Positions 25,578 to 33,136 of a stretch of 64,000 nt of DNA are shown here, piece after piece. Location: NCBI GenBank assembly GCA_946480785.1, contig CAMLLD010000026.1:1-64000 (forward strand), written 5' to 3'. Made by a program: the position numbers and the translations under genes. Within the stretch, counting starts at the first letter, position 1. Each line of letters opens with the position of its first letter. The notes under the pieces were generated by a model. The model had not been told where the DNA came from. It saw only the letters and a program-made list of their open reading frames with translations, and ran no database searches. The stretch is from an uncultured Blastocatellia bacterium. GTDB taxonomy: Bacteria; Acidobacteriota; Blastocatellia; Pyrinomonadales; Pyrinomonadaceae.

Positions 25578-27020
25578 ATGACGGGTCAGTTTACTTGCCC
25601 AGATAAATTGTTGTTCTTCCCCCGTCCAAATCATCTGGTTACTGATCTGCCTGAGGCGTACATGGAATTAGTTCAAATCGCTCACCGGTTTCTTTCGAAC
25701 CAGGAGCTTACAAAACGGCAAGAAACTCGCTACGTCCAATTCACTGAACCCTTTCAGCCGAACGGCTTACCTTATCTTTCAGAAGGCTTCAACATCCGTT
25801 TGCATACCGGTGATTGGGCGGCGCTGTTTCCGCGCTATCACCTGATGTTCGTCTCTCCCGATCTGCAACGTACGAGGGAATTCATCGCTCACCAGGCGAA
25901 TGGGTATGAACGGCTGCTTACTGAGCCGATGAAGGAAAGTTTCGCAACGTATTTTCAGTTCCCGCGCGATCCTTACCCGGACTCGAATCCTTTCCCGCAA
26001 GGACAAGTTTTGGATTCGACGATCTGTTTTCTGCCGACAAACGACTGTAGCCTGGGATGTAAATACTGCTTCTCCGGTGCTCAACCTAAAAAATTTGGCG
26101 CTATCCCATGGGAGATCGCAAAAGCGGCTATAGACCTCGGAACGAGGAATGCCGTCATGAATCGGATACGGTCAGGAAGCGGCAAGCTCGAGATTCGTTT
26201 TTTTGGCGGAGGCGAGCCGACTGAGTACTGGGATAGTTTTTCTTCCATCGTCGAGTATGCAAGAGCGAATGCCAAAAAGAGCAATGTCGACGTTACGGTA
26301 GCCACGATCACAAATGGCCAGGTCGATCCGGAACACTACGAATGGTTCAGAGATAACATCGACGAAATTACCGTCTCCATGGATGGCCCACCCGAAATCC
26401 AAAACGCGCAACGCCCAACCGCCGCCGGCGAGAACTCCTTTGATAAGTCCTGGGCATTTCTGTCGCAGATGGACGCGTTCGAGAAGAACATCAAGTGCAT
26501 ACGCGTAACCGTCACGGCCCAGACCGTCACTCGAATGGAAGAGATAACGACGTTCTTTTGGGACAACCTCCAAAAGCCCTACACCATGCAATTCGAAGCG
26601 GTCTATTTTTCAGAGGTGGGAAGGCAGAACACTGAAATGCCGCAGGCCCTGGAGTTTGTCAAAGAGTTTCGACGTCTGGAGGAGATGGTTTATCAACGTT
26701 GCGCCGCCGGTCAAAAACACGGATTGGTCGGGTCGGCCGCAAAACCTCTGGCCATTCGCGTCGGCGCGTACTGCGACTCGTTGGAAGGAAGAGGATTGTT
26801 TGTTACGCCCGATGGTTACTTAAGCATCTGTTCCGAAATCAGTGTGCCCACCGATCCACGCAAGGACGATTACTTCGTCGGCAAGTACGATTCATCCACC
26901 AAACGATTCCATGTTTCAGAGCGAGGCGCCGCAAATATACGCAAGGGCACTCCCTGGTGGTGCCGCGGCTGCTTTGCACAATTTTCGTGTCGGGGTGGTT
27001 GTGAACTCGCAAAACGCTGA
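25578..27020 (+). CDS. Radical SAM/SPASM peptide maturase
   Basis: This is 480 residues from the ATG at 25578; an upstream in-frame TTG at 25539 is the alternative, and neither has a good ribosome site. About 150 N-terminal residues are unrecognised. The radical SAM core has CSLGCKYC (Cys 157, 161, 164) for the 4Fe-4S cluster and the FFGGGEPT glycine-rich SAM-binding motif. The SPASM region begins with a Cys followed by GYLSIC (Gx4C), then CRGCFAQFSCRGGC, an exact CX2CX5CX3C. The canonical seventh SPASM Cys is missing before the stop but present in the +1 frame. Directly downstream is the (CQ)5 precursor, so this enzyme probably installs thioether or other radical crosslinks on that peptide. 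Confidence 0.85.
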   Translation: MTGQFTCPDKLLFFPRPNHLVTDLPEAYMELVQIAHRFLSNQELTKRQETRYVQFTEPFQPNGLPYLSEGFNIRLHTGDWAALFPRYHLMFVSPDLQRTREFIAHQANGYERLLTEPMKESFATYFQFPRDPYPDSNPFPQGQVLDSTICFLPTNDCSLGCKYCFSGAQPKKFGAIPWEIAKAAIDLGTRNAVMNRIRSGSGKLEIRFFGGGEPTEYWDSFSSIVEYARANAKKSNVDVTVATITNGQVDPEHYEWFRDNIDEITVSMDGPPEIQNAQRPTAAGENSFDKSWAFLSQMDAFEKNIKCIRVTVTAQTVTRMEEITTFFWDNLQKPYTMQFEAVYFSEVGRQNTEMPQALEFVKEFRRLEEMVYQRCAAGQKHGLVGSAAKPLAIRVGAYCDSLEGRGLFVTPDGYLSICSEISVPTDPRKDDYFVGKYDSSTKRFHVSERGAANIRKGTPWWCRGCFAQFSCRGGCELAKR

Positions 27021-27189
27021 TAAGTACATCAGGCGCTGGTGGTGCCAGATGGTCAGGGCCAATATCAGAAACACCTGGACCGATGTACGAGCAAACCGAA
27101 TACAGGCGCGAGCGCGAATTGGAGACCCGCACGGTGAAGAGTTGATATGGCTGCCGATATGGGATGTCTCCGCTTCGATGGATGATTAG
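27010..27189 (+). other. Out-of-frame C-terminal tail of the SPASM maturase (+1 frameshift)
   Basis: Immediately after ELAKR the original frame stops (TGA 27018-27020). A +1 shift near 27010-27017 continues with ADKYIRRWWCQMVRANIRN and stays open to TAG at 27187-27189. The CQMVR segment has the form and distance of the last SPASM cysteine. With it, the enzyme would have all seven auxiliary-cluster cysteines and end 42 bases before the precursor ATG. The break may be a real mutation, a base error, or programmed frameshifting at CGC-TGA-T. Confidence 0.55.
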
Positions 27190-27231
27190 CCCAAACCAGT
27201 CGTTCCCAAACTTACGAAAGGAGGTGAGCCT

Positions 27232-27384
27232 ATGTCCTACGAAAAACCTACTATTGTCACTCTGACATTTGCTGAAGTCGAAAACGCCAAGATCGTGGCG
27301 ATGCTGCAATCACAACCGGACCAGCCAGTTGATGGCGGCGGCGGATGTCAATGTCAATGTCAATGCCAATGCCAGGCACAGTAG
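27232..27384 (+). CDS. RiPP precursor peptide with (Cys-Gln)5 core
   Basis: This 50-residue ORF is too short for most gene callers but has the strongest ribosome site in the window, AAAGGAGGTGA, eight to nine bases before its ATG. The leader reads MSYEKPTIVTLTFAEVENAK, then IVAMLQSQPDQPVD. The core is GGGGCQCQCQCQCQAQ, ten residues of alternating Cys and Gln after four Gly. It is followed by a hairpin and by PqqD-peptidase and exporter genes, and preceded by the SPASM maturase. That context is typical of ribosomally made, post-translationally modified peptides. The Gly4 run could mark the cleavage site. I know of no described class with a (CQ)n core. Confidence 0.8.
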   Translation: MSYEKPTIVTLTFAEVENAKIVAMLQSQPDQPVDGGGGCQCQCQCQCQAQ

Positions 27385-27404
27385 ACCGACGATAAACAGA
27401 TTAC

Positions 27405-27441
27405 CCGGAATAAGCCGGATCTCTTATCCGGTTTATTCCGG
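27405..27441 (+). terminator. 16-bp hairpin after the precursor gene, without U-tract
   Basis: Bases 27405-27420 pair with 27426-27441 (CCGGAATAA..., one G-U pair) around a five-base loop, 20 bases after the precursor stop. No T-run follows, so it is better read as a stability or partial-termination hairpin that would raise precursor mRNA over the enzyme and transporter genes. This and a few plain bases fill the 116-base gap 27385-27500. Confidence 0.55.
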
Positions 27442-27500
27442 CTAACATCGCAGTTATTTGCGCCGGCCCATCACACCGCGCGTAGTTCAGGGGATTTGCC

Positions 27501-28739
27501 ATGAATACCTATCACCCGCTTTGTGCGCTTGAGAACCTGCAGATCGAAGCAGCCGGGAATGAATTCATTGTCTTCGACTCTAAAGCAAAAACATTCCATC
27601 TCTTAAATTCCACTGCTTACAGCATTCTCGAGGCGTGCAACGGCTCAAATACGATCAGCGATATTGCGACGAGCCTATCCGGTAAATTCGGTCGTGAGGA
27701 TGTGGATTCGGTTTTAGCAGACGTCACCGAAACTGTTGGTTTGCTTGAATCCAAGGGATTGCTGTCGCTTGTGACCAGTGAATCTGTTTCGCCGATTGAA
27801 TCAGGGCTTGGTAGTGATGGCCCGCTTCTGGCTGTCTCTGTTACCGGAACAAGCATGTTCCCGGTGCTCCTTTCCGGAGACAAGGTGTTAGTAAAGAAGA
27901 TTTTACCGGAAGAGTTAAGTGTTGGCGACATCGTTGTTTGGTCAAATAACTCCAGGGAGTGGATAGCCCATCGGATCATTTCACTTGATACATCATCCAC
28001 TCCGGCACTGATAACCACGAAAGGTGATCTGTACTATCAGGCAGATCCACCGATTGCAGTCGATCGAATATTAGGGAAGGTCATGGCGGTGCTTCAGGAT
28101 GGCGAGCTCAAATGGCTTAAGGATCTTGAAAGCAGTGGGAGTCCGGCAGCGCGGAATGGATCGAGTGCGGAGCAATCACAACGGAGACCTTCGTACAAGG
28201 GACTGAAGGTGCTGGACCTGCGGGAAATTTCGGTTGATTGCATTCAAAGTATCGAATCAGTTGAGGACGTCAGTCTCGTCGTCCTCGCTCCTGAAAACGA
28301 GCACGCGTGGCCGCAAGTAGCAACAAAGAATGTAAAGTCGGTTTTCACCGCGCCTAAGGAATACAGGTTATACACGGGCCAACCGGAGTTGTTACCAGAA
28401 ATGCTCGAGTTCATGCCCGAACCGCTGCGGCTGATCGTATCGGGACAACTCTTCCTCACGCGCTTTGAGCCGCAACAGATACGCGAGACGTTCAGGGAGT
28501 TGATAGTGATGGGGCAGGTATATGTGAGCTCAGTCGAAGGAAAAACTGCAGTTGAATCGATCGCAAAAATCATCACCGGCGGGATCTCGATTGTGCCGGC
28601 GGAACACACGCGCTGGCTCGGCGAATCGATTCTGGGCCCGGAGTATACAAGTCAGCACAGGCCCCTCGTGGCGATCGGAGATTTGTCGATTTCCGAACGC
28701 CTGAAGCAAATGCCGACCGGTGTGACGGTCTACAGATAA
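27501..28739 (+). CDS. PqqD-like leader-binding domain fused to an S26-type signal peptidase and a novel C-terminal domain
   Basis: The 412-residue product has three parts. Residues 15-95 are PqqD-like (FIVFDSKAKTFHLLNSTAYSIL...TISDIATSLSGKFG...LLESKGLL), the fold that binds RiPP leaders. Residues about 108-205 are an S24/S26 peptidase of the Ser-His type: Ser118 in VTGTSMFP, His157 in WIAHRII, and Asp176/Asp182 in TTKGDLYYQAD. Residues about 222-412 (LKVLDLREISVDCIQSIESVEDVSLVVL...) are an unrecognised domain that is repeated in the next gene. No transmembrane helix is evident, which is unusual for a signal peptidase. The likely job is to hold the precursor leader and remove it. Confidence 0.75.
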   Translation: MNTYHPLCALENLQIEAAGNEFIVFDSKAKTFHLLNSTAYSILEACNGSNTISDIATSLSGKFGREDVDSVLADVTETVGLLESKGLLSLVTSESVSPIESGLGSDGPLLAVSVTGTSMFPVLLSGDKVLVKKILPEELSVGDIVVWSNNSREWIAHRIISLDTSSTPALITTKGDLYYQADPPIAVDRILGKVMAVLQDGELKWLKDLESSGSPAARNGSSAEQSQRRPSYKGLKVLDLREISVDCIQSIESVEDVSLVVLAPENEHAWPQVATKNVKSVFTAPKEYRLYTGQPELLPEMLEFMPEPLRLIVSGQLFLTRFEPQQIRETFRELIVMGQVYVSSVEGKTAVESIAKIITGGISIVPAEHTRWLGESILGPEYTSQHRPLVAIGDLSISERLKQMPTGVTVYR

Positions 28740-28764
28740 TCAGTTTGAAAGTCAGGAGCAGCTC

Positions 28765-29451
28765 ATGGGAACTACTATCAAAGACGTGCCGATCCTCGAT
28801 TTGAGATCGGTATCACGCGACGCGATCTCGCAGATTGACCTCGTGGAAAACATAAAGACTGTTGTGGTGAGCACTGAAAACGTAGAAGCGTTTATGTCGG
28901 TGCCGAGAGTTGAGGTCCGCTCTCATCTAATCATCCATCCTGACGAAAAACTGTTCATCGGTCAGATTGAGTTCAACGATAGTTTTCTAAATCAACTCTC
29001 CGCAAACACGAAGCTCGTTATCCTCGGTCATGTGCTGATCGACGGGTTCACCATATCATTGTTCCACGAACGTATTCAGAGTCTTAGAGTCTACGGACAA
29101 ATAGTCTATGCGGATGCCAGAAGTGCGGCGGCGCTGCTGGCTCGGTTGGAAAGACTGCAAGGCCAACTAATACGAATGCGTCCCAACTCTATTCGCTGGA
29201 TAGGCGTGACAAACCTGAACGCGAATAAATTGGACGCCGTTGCCGGCCGGCCGGTCGTCAGCATAGGTCCGATAAAAATCGATCCGGACCTGCCTGCGAC
29301 CGACATTACAAAAGCAATCCCTTCGATGGTCCAGATCGGCGAGATTATCGGACCGGAAGAAGCTGTGTCCGCGCTGTTTTCTGTCTGCGAACGACGATTA
29401 GGAACGTACCGGTTAGCTCAAGTGGAAAAGGCTCACTACGCGGGTACTTGA
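28765..29451 (+). CDS. Cluster protein of unknown function sharing the fusion's C-terminal domain
   Basis: This 228-residue product has an AGGAG ribosome site. It aligns by eye with residues 222-412 of the preceding protein: VPILDLRSVSRDAISQIDLVENIKTVVVS matches VLDLREISVDCIQSIESVEDVSLVVL, LVILGHVLIDGF matches LIVSGQLFLTRF, LRVYGQIVYA matches LIVMGQVYVS, and GRPVVSIGPIKI matches HRPLVAIGDLSI. The alternating hydrophobic strands suggest a stacked beta fold. There is no signal peptide and no catalytic motif. Its stop overlaps the beginning of the ABC exporter reading frame, so it is part of the operon. A scaffold or partner role is a guess. Confidence 0.65.
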   Translation: MGTTIKDVPILDLRSVSRDAISQIDLVENIKTVVVSTENVEAFMSVPRVEVRSHLIIHPDEKLFIGQIEFNDSFLNQLSANTKLVILGHVLIDGFTISLFHERIQSLRVYGQIVYADARSAAALLARLERLQGQLIRMRPNSIRWIGVTNLNANKLDAVAGRPVVSIGPIKIDPDLPATDITKAIPSMVQIGEIIGPEEAVSALFSVCERRLGTYRLAQVEKAHYAGT

Positions 29452-29459
29452 GAGCACTA

Positions 29460-31307
29460 ATGATGACGGTTCGGAAGCTCGCGCAAAGTGTTTCTGCCTA
29501 CCTCAGCATTCTTCGTATCGTATCCGCGGGGAACCGTTCTCTCTTTGCTACGTCGCTGGTTGTTAATATTCTAATCGCACAAGTACCGGCCCTGTTGGCC
29601 TACACCAGTAAGAACGTTGTCGACTCGCTGCTGTCGCGAAGTTACGCTACCCGCTCCTTCATTCCTCTTTCGCCGCCCCTCTTCTTTGGGTGTGTTTATC
29701 TTTGCCTGTTGCTGGCCCAATACGCAGGCCAGGCCCTGCTGCTCCATTTGAATGAAATGCTGACTGAGAGTGGCTCGAAGCATATTCACGCGCAGATCAT
29801 TCAGTCAGCTATTCGAATGGAAGGTCTTTATTATTTTGAAAACCCCGCGTTTCATAATCGAAGATCGTTGCTGGAACGGGATGCTTTGTACATCCCGATG
29901 AATATCCTGCGCTTCGCGACCGACGTCTCGAGTATTGCGGTTACCACCTTTGGCATGGTGCTGCTACTCGCCGGTCTTCACCCGCTCATACCCGTTCTAA
30001 TCCTGCTCTCCGGGATACCGGATGTGATCGCCCAGAAAAAAGGCCATCGACTGATCTATGAAGGCATCAGGGAAACTGCCCACGAGGAACGAAGAAAAGA
30101 ATACTTTCGCTCGGTGCTGCTCGACGAAGAACACGCCAAGGAAGTACGACTCTATAACCTCGCCAACTATTTCATCAGCAAATACAACGAGTCGTTCAGA
30201 CGCGTTCTCGAGCTCGTCGTCCCCATCCGAAAGCGTCACATAAGAAGCTCGAATCTTAGTCGTGTTCTTGTGACTATAGGAGCTGTTCTTCCTTATCTCT
30301 GGACCATCGGCAAAGCGTTGCGCGGTGAAATCACTCCGGGCCAGTTGGTCCTCTTTATGACCGCGATAGTCGTAATCCATCAGCAGATGGCCAGAACAGC
30401 CCAAACGCTCGCTGGTCACCAGGACGTTATCTATGTGATGAGAGAGCTTGCTGCGTGGCTGGAAATGAAACCGGATCTCGTTTCAGTGGCGCCGAATCTT
30501 CAGGTAAGGAGAAAGCCTGAGCTGCCGCCACAGGTCAGAATCTCCAATCTGTGGTTTAGTTATCCCCGCTCCGATCGAGACGTGTTGCGCGGAGTTGATC
30601 TCGAAATACCCCACGGAAAATCGCTGGCGATCGTCGGCCGAAACGGCTCCGGTAAAACAACTCTCGTAAAGCTCTTGTGCCGGTTGTATGACCCCACTCA
30701 AGGGACAATCTGCTACGACGGGATCGACATCCGGCTGCTCAATCTCGATGACTTGCGAAACTCCATCGGAATTATTTTCCAGGACTTCAACCGGTATCAC
30801 TTAACGATCAATGAGAACATCGCCCTCGGAAAGGCTACCGACAATGCGACGCTCAATGATGTACATCAAGCTGCCACAGCGGCCGGGGCAGCGGATTTCA
30901 TCGAGCGCACGGCGCAAGGTTACGACACGCTGCTGGGCAATCAATTTTCAGGCGGGCACGAATTGTCCGGTGGCCAATGGCAACGGCTGGCGCTCGCGAG
31001 AGCTTTTTTTCGCAACGCGGGCCTGCTGGTGCTGGATGAACCTACTGCGTCGGTGGACATCGCTACTGAAGCCCGCCTCTATGCACGTTTCAAAAAGATG
31101 ACCGAGGGCAAAACGGCCCTGTTGATCTCGCATCGGTTGTCTACTGTTCGCATTGCCGATCGCATCGCTGTTCTCGAAGCCGGCAAGGTCATCGAATTCG
31201 GAGATCACGAGAGCCTCATGAGTTTGCAGGGGACCTACAATGAGATGTTTGTGATCCAGGCGGAGCGGTTTCGACGATCAGAGGAATTTGCAACTATCCA
31301 GCGCTAA
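29460..31307 (+). CDS. ABC exporter half-transporter (permease-ATPase), first of pair
   Basis: This is 615 residues from ATG 29460; an upstream in-frame TTG at 29448 is possible. The N-terminal membrane domain (about 15-330) has around six hydrophobic segments. The ATPase domain has Walker A IVGRNGSGKTT near 390, signature HELSGGQWQRLALARAFF near 500, Walker B LLVLDEPTAS near 522 and the switch LLISHRLSTV. There is no N-terminal C39 peptidase, consistent with a separate S26-type protease in the cluster. It probably forms a heterodimer with the next gene to export the modified peptide. Confidence 0.85.
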   Translation: MMTVRKLAQSVSAYLSILRIVSAGNRSLFATSLVVNILIAQVPALLAYTSKNVVDSLLSRSYATRSFIPLSPPLFFGCVYLCLLLAQYAGQALLLHLNEMLTESGSKHIHAQIIQSAIRMEGLYYFENPAFHNRRSLLERDALYIPMNILRFATDVSSIAVTTFGMVLLLAGLHPLIPVLILLSGIPDVIAQKKGHRLIYEGIRETAHEERRKEYFRSVLLDEEHAKEVRLYNLANYFISKYNESFRRVLELVVPIRKRHIRSSNLSRVLVTIGAVLPYLWTIGKALRGEITPGQLVLFMTAIVVIHQQMARTAQTLAGHQDVIYVMRELAAWLEMKPDLVSVAPNLQVRRKPELPPQVRISNLWFSYPRSDRDVLRGVDLEIPHGKSLAIVGRNGSGKTTLVKLLCRLYDPTQGTICYDGIDIRLLNLDDLRNSIGIIFQDFNRYHLTINENIALGKATDNATLNDVHQAATAAGAADFIERTAQGYDTLLGNQFSGGHELSGGQWQRLALARAFFRNAGLLVLDEPTASVDIATEARLYARFKKMTEGKTALLISHRLSTVRIADRIAVLEAGKVIEFGDHESLMSLQGTYNEMFVIQAERFRRSEEFATIQR

Positions 31308-33127
31308 TGAGTATGCGATTGCTGAACAAAGTAAAGATCGTCCTGCGAGTCTGGAGATTTCTTTATCAGTATCAACGGTACGGGATCCTGTGGGGAGTTG
31401 CGCTCATTCTCGCCGGTCTGTATCCCGCAATCACTGCGTGGATCTCCAAACAGGTTATCAATGCCGTCTTCGCGCCAGCTCACCAGCAGCTTGTAAGCTG
31501 GCTACCGAACGCCTTCCTGTTCGCGATCGCCTATGGTGTTGTCAGCCTGGTACACGGAATCATCACCACGTCTTCCGCCGTTGAGCTGGTTACGATCAAA
31601 GATAGGAATACTCGGGTCACCGATCAGTTATTGATGGAGAAAACAGCGGGCTCCATAGGTATCACGGCTTATGCGCTTTCACAGACCAGAGATGAGATCC
31701 GTTTAGCATCAATAGGCGGACAATCTTTACCAGCTTGTTTCACTGAGAGCGTCGACCTGTTTCAACATTTGGTTGCGGTAATCGCCTTGTCGATTATTCT
31801 CATTCATTACCATCCGTTAGTGGCGGCGATAGTTTTGTTGCCGGCGATACCGCTGCTTTACACCCAACCAAAAGTTCGGGCCAACACTGTGGCGGCGTTG
31901 ATCTATGAGAGCCCGTTGTATCGGCAGATGGGATATTTTCTCGAGTTGATGCTGGGGACGAGCACGGCCAAGGAAATCAGGATTTATCGCACCGGCCACT
32001 TTTTCCTTGATAAGTATCGGCACGCGGCGGATGCGATTATCAAGAAAGCCCGAGGTCTACGCTGGAGCGCCACGAAAAGCGCCATCTTGTGGGGATCGCT
32101 CGCTGCCGCAGGGATCGGCGGAGCTTATCTCTACATCATCTATTTGGCGACGACCAACGCGATCAGTATTGGTGACGTGGTGATGTACAGTGCCGCCGTG
32201 TTCTACACTGGCGGCTCCATCCGCGCGTTAATTCAGAGTGCGTCTTCGTTGTCCGGCAGCATTATTTCGGTAGAGAATTTCTTTGCCTACCTCGATCAAC
32301 AGCCTCCGGCGGTTGCGTCACAATCCATTTCAGGCGTGGCGACGGCTGATTTGAGAAGCCCGGAGTGGAAGATAGACCACCTTACGTATTCGTATCCCGA
32401 ACGCAGCGAGAAAGCGCTCGACGATGTCAGCTTTAGTATCAAGCCAAAAGAGAAGATCGCCATCGTTGGCCTGAACGGAGCGGGTAAGACAACGCTTATG
32501 AAGCTGATGCTGCGTCTACTCGAGCCTGATGAAGGGACTATCAGCTTTCGCGGAATCGACCTCAGAGACTGGGACGTGCCAGTGCTGAGGAAAAACTTCG
32601 GGGTTGTCTTTCAGGATTTCTCGAAGTTTAAGTTAACGCTTTACGACAATATCGCTTTGGCCTTAAATGGAGCGTCTGCGGATCATCGTGATGCTGCGGT
32701 ATTCAATGCCGCTCGTTTGGCAGGAGTAGACGAGATTGCCGATCGCTCACCGCAAGGTTACCAAATGCAACTCGGAAAGGAGTTTTCAAAGGGCACCGAT
32801 CTGTCAGGAGGACAATGGCAACGCGTCGCCGTTGCCAGAGGATTTGTCAGAGATGCCGAGGTGGTTTTTCTTGATGAACCCACCGCCGCCCTGGATGTGA
32901 AAACAGAGCGAGCGCTGTTTGAGCAGTTGATGGCTTTGGCGCAGAATAGAACGGCAATCATAATCTCGCACCGGTTATTCGTTACGCCCATGGTCGATCG
33001 CATATTGGTGCTTGACCGTGGACGCCTGGTTGAGGAGGGCCGGCACGATCAACTCATGAGACGAGACGGTGTTTATGCAGAGATGTTCAAAACTCAGGTA
33101 GGACTATATTGGCCGGCGGCACAGTAG
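31307..33127 (+). CDS. ABC exporter half-transporter (permease-ATPase), second of pair
   Basis: The 606-residue product starts at the ATG sharing one base with the previous stop (TAATG), so translation is coupled. The membrane domain spans about 15-325. The ATPase has Walker A IVGLNGAGKTT near 388, signature TDLSGGQWQRVAVARGFV near 498, Walker B VVFLDEPTAALD near 520 and IIISHRLFV. Both nucleotide sites look intact. Sequence divergence from its partner points to a heterodimeric exporter. Confidence 0.85.
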   Translation: MSMRLLNKVKIVLRVWRFLYQYQRYGILWGVALILAGLYPAITAWISKQVINAVFAPAHQQLVSWLPNAFLFAIAYGVVSLVHGIITTSSAVELVTIKDRNTRVTDQLLMEKTAGSIGITAYALSQTRDEIRLASIGGQSLPACFTESVDLFQHLVAVIALSIILIHYHPLVAAIVLLPAIPLLYTQPKVRANTVAALIYESPLYRQMGYFLELMLGTSTAKEIRIYRTGHFFLDKYRHAADAIIKKARGLRWSATKSAILWGSLAAAGIGGAYLYIIYLATTNAISIGDVVMYSAAVFYTGGSIRALIQSASSLSGSIISVENFFAYLDQQPPAVASQSISGVATADLRSPEWKIDHLTYSYPERSEKALDDVSFSIKPKEKIAIVGLNGAGKTTLMKLMLRLLEPDEGTISFRGIDLRDWDVPVLRKNFGVVFQDFSKFKLTLYDNIALALNGASADHRDAAVFNAARLAGVDEIADRSPQGYQMQLGKEFSKGTDLSGGQWQRVAVARGFVRDAEVVFLDEPTAALDVKTERALFEQLMALAQNRTAIIISHRLFVTPMVDRILVLDRGRLVEEGRHDQLMRRDGVYAEMFKTQVGLYWPAAQ

Positions 33128-33136
33128 CAGAACCTC

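Noticed and set aside
27320..27384. Low-complexity artefact for the (CQ)5 ORF
   Set aside because: The codons vary (TGT/TGC, CAA/CAG), the ORF has an excellent ribosome site, and it sits exactly where a RiPP precursor is expected.
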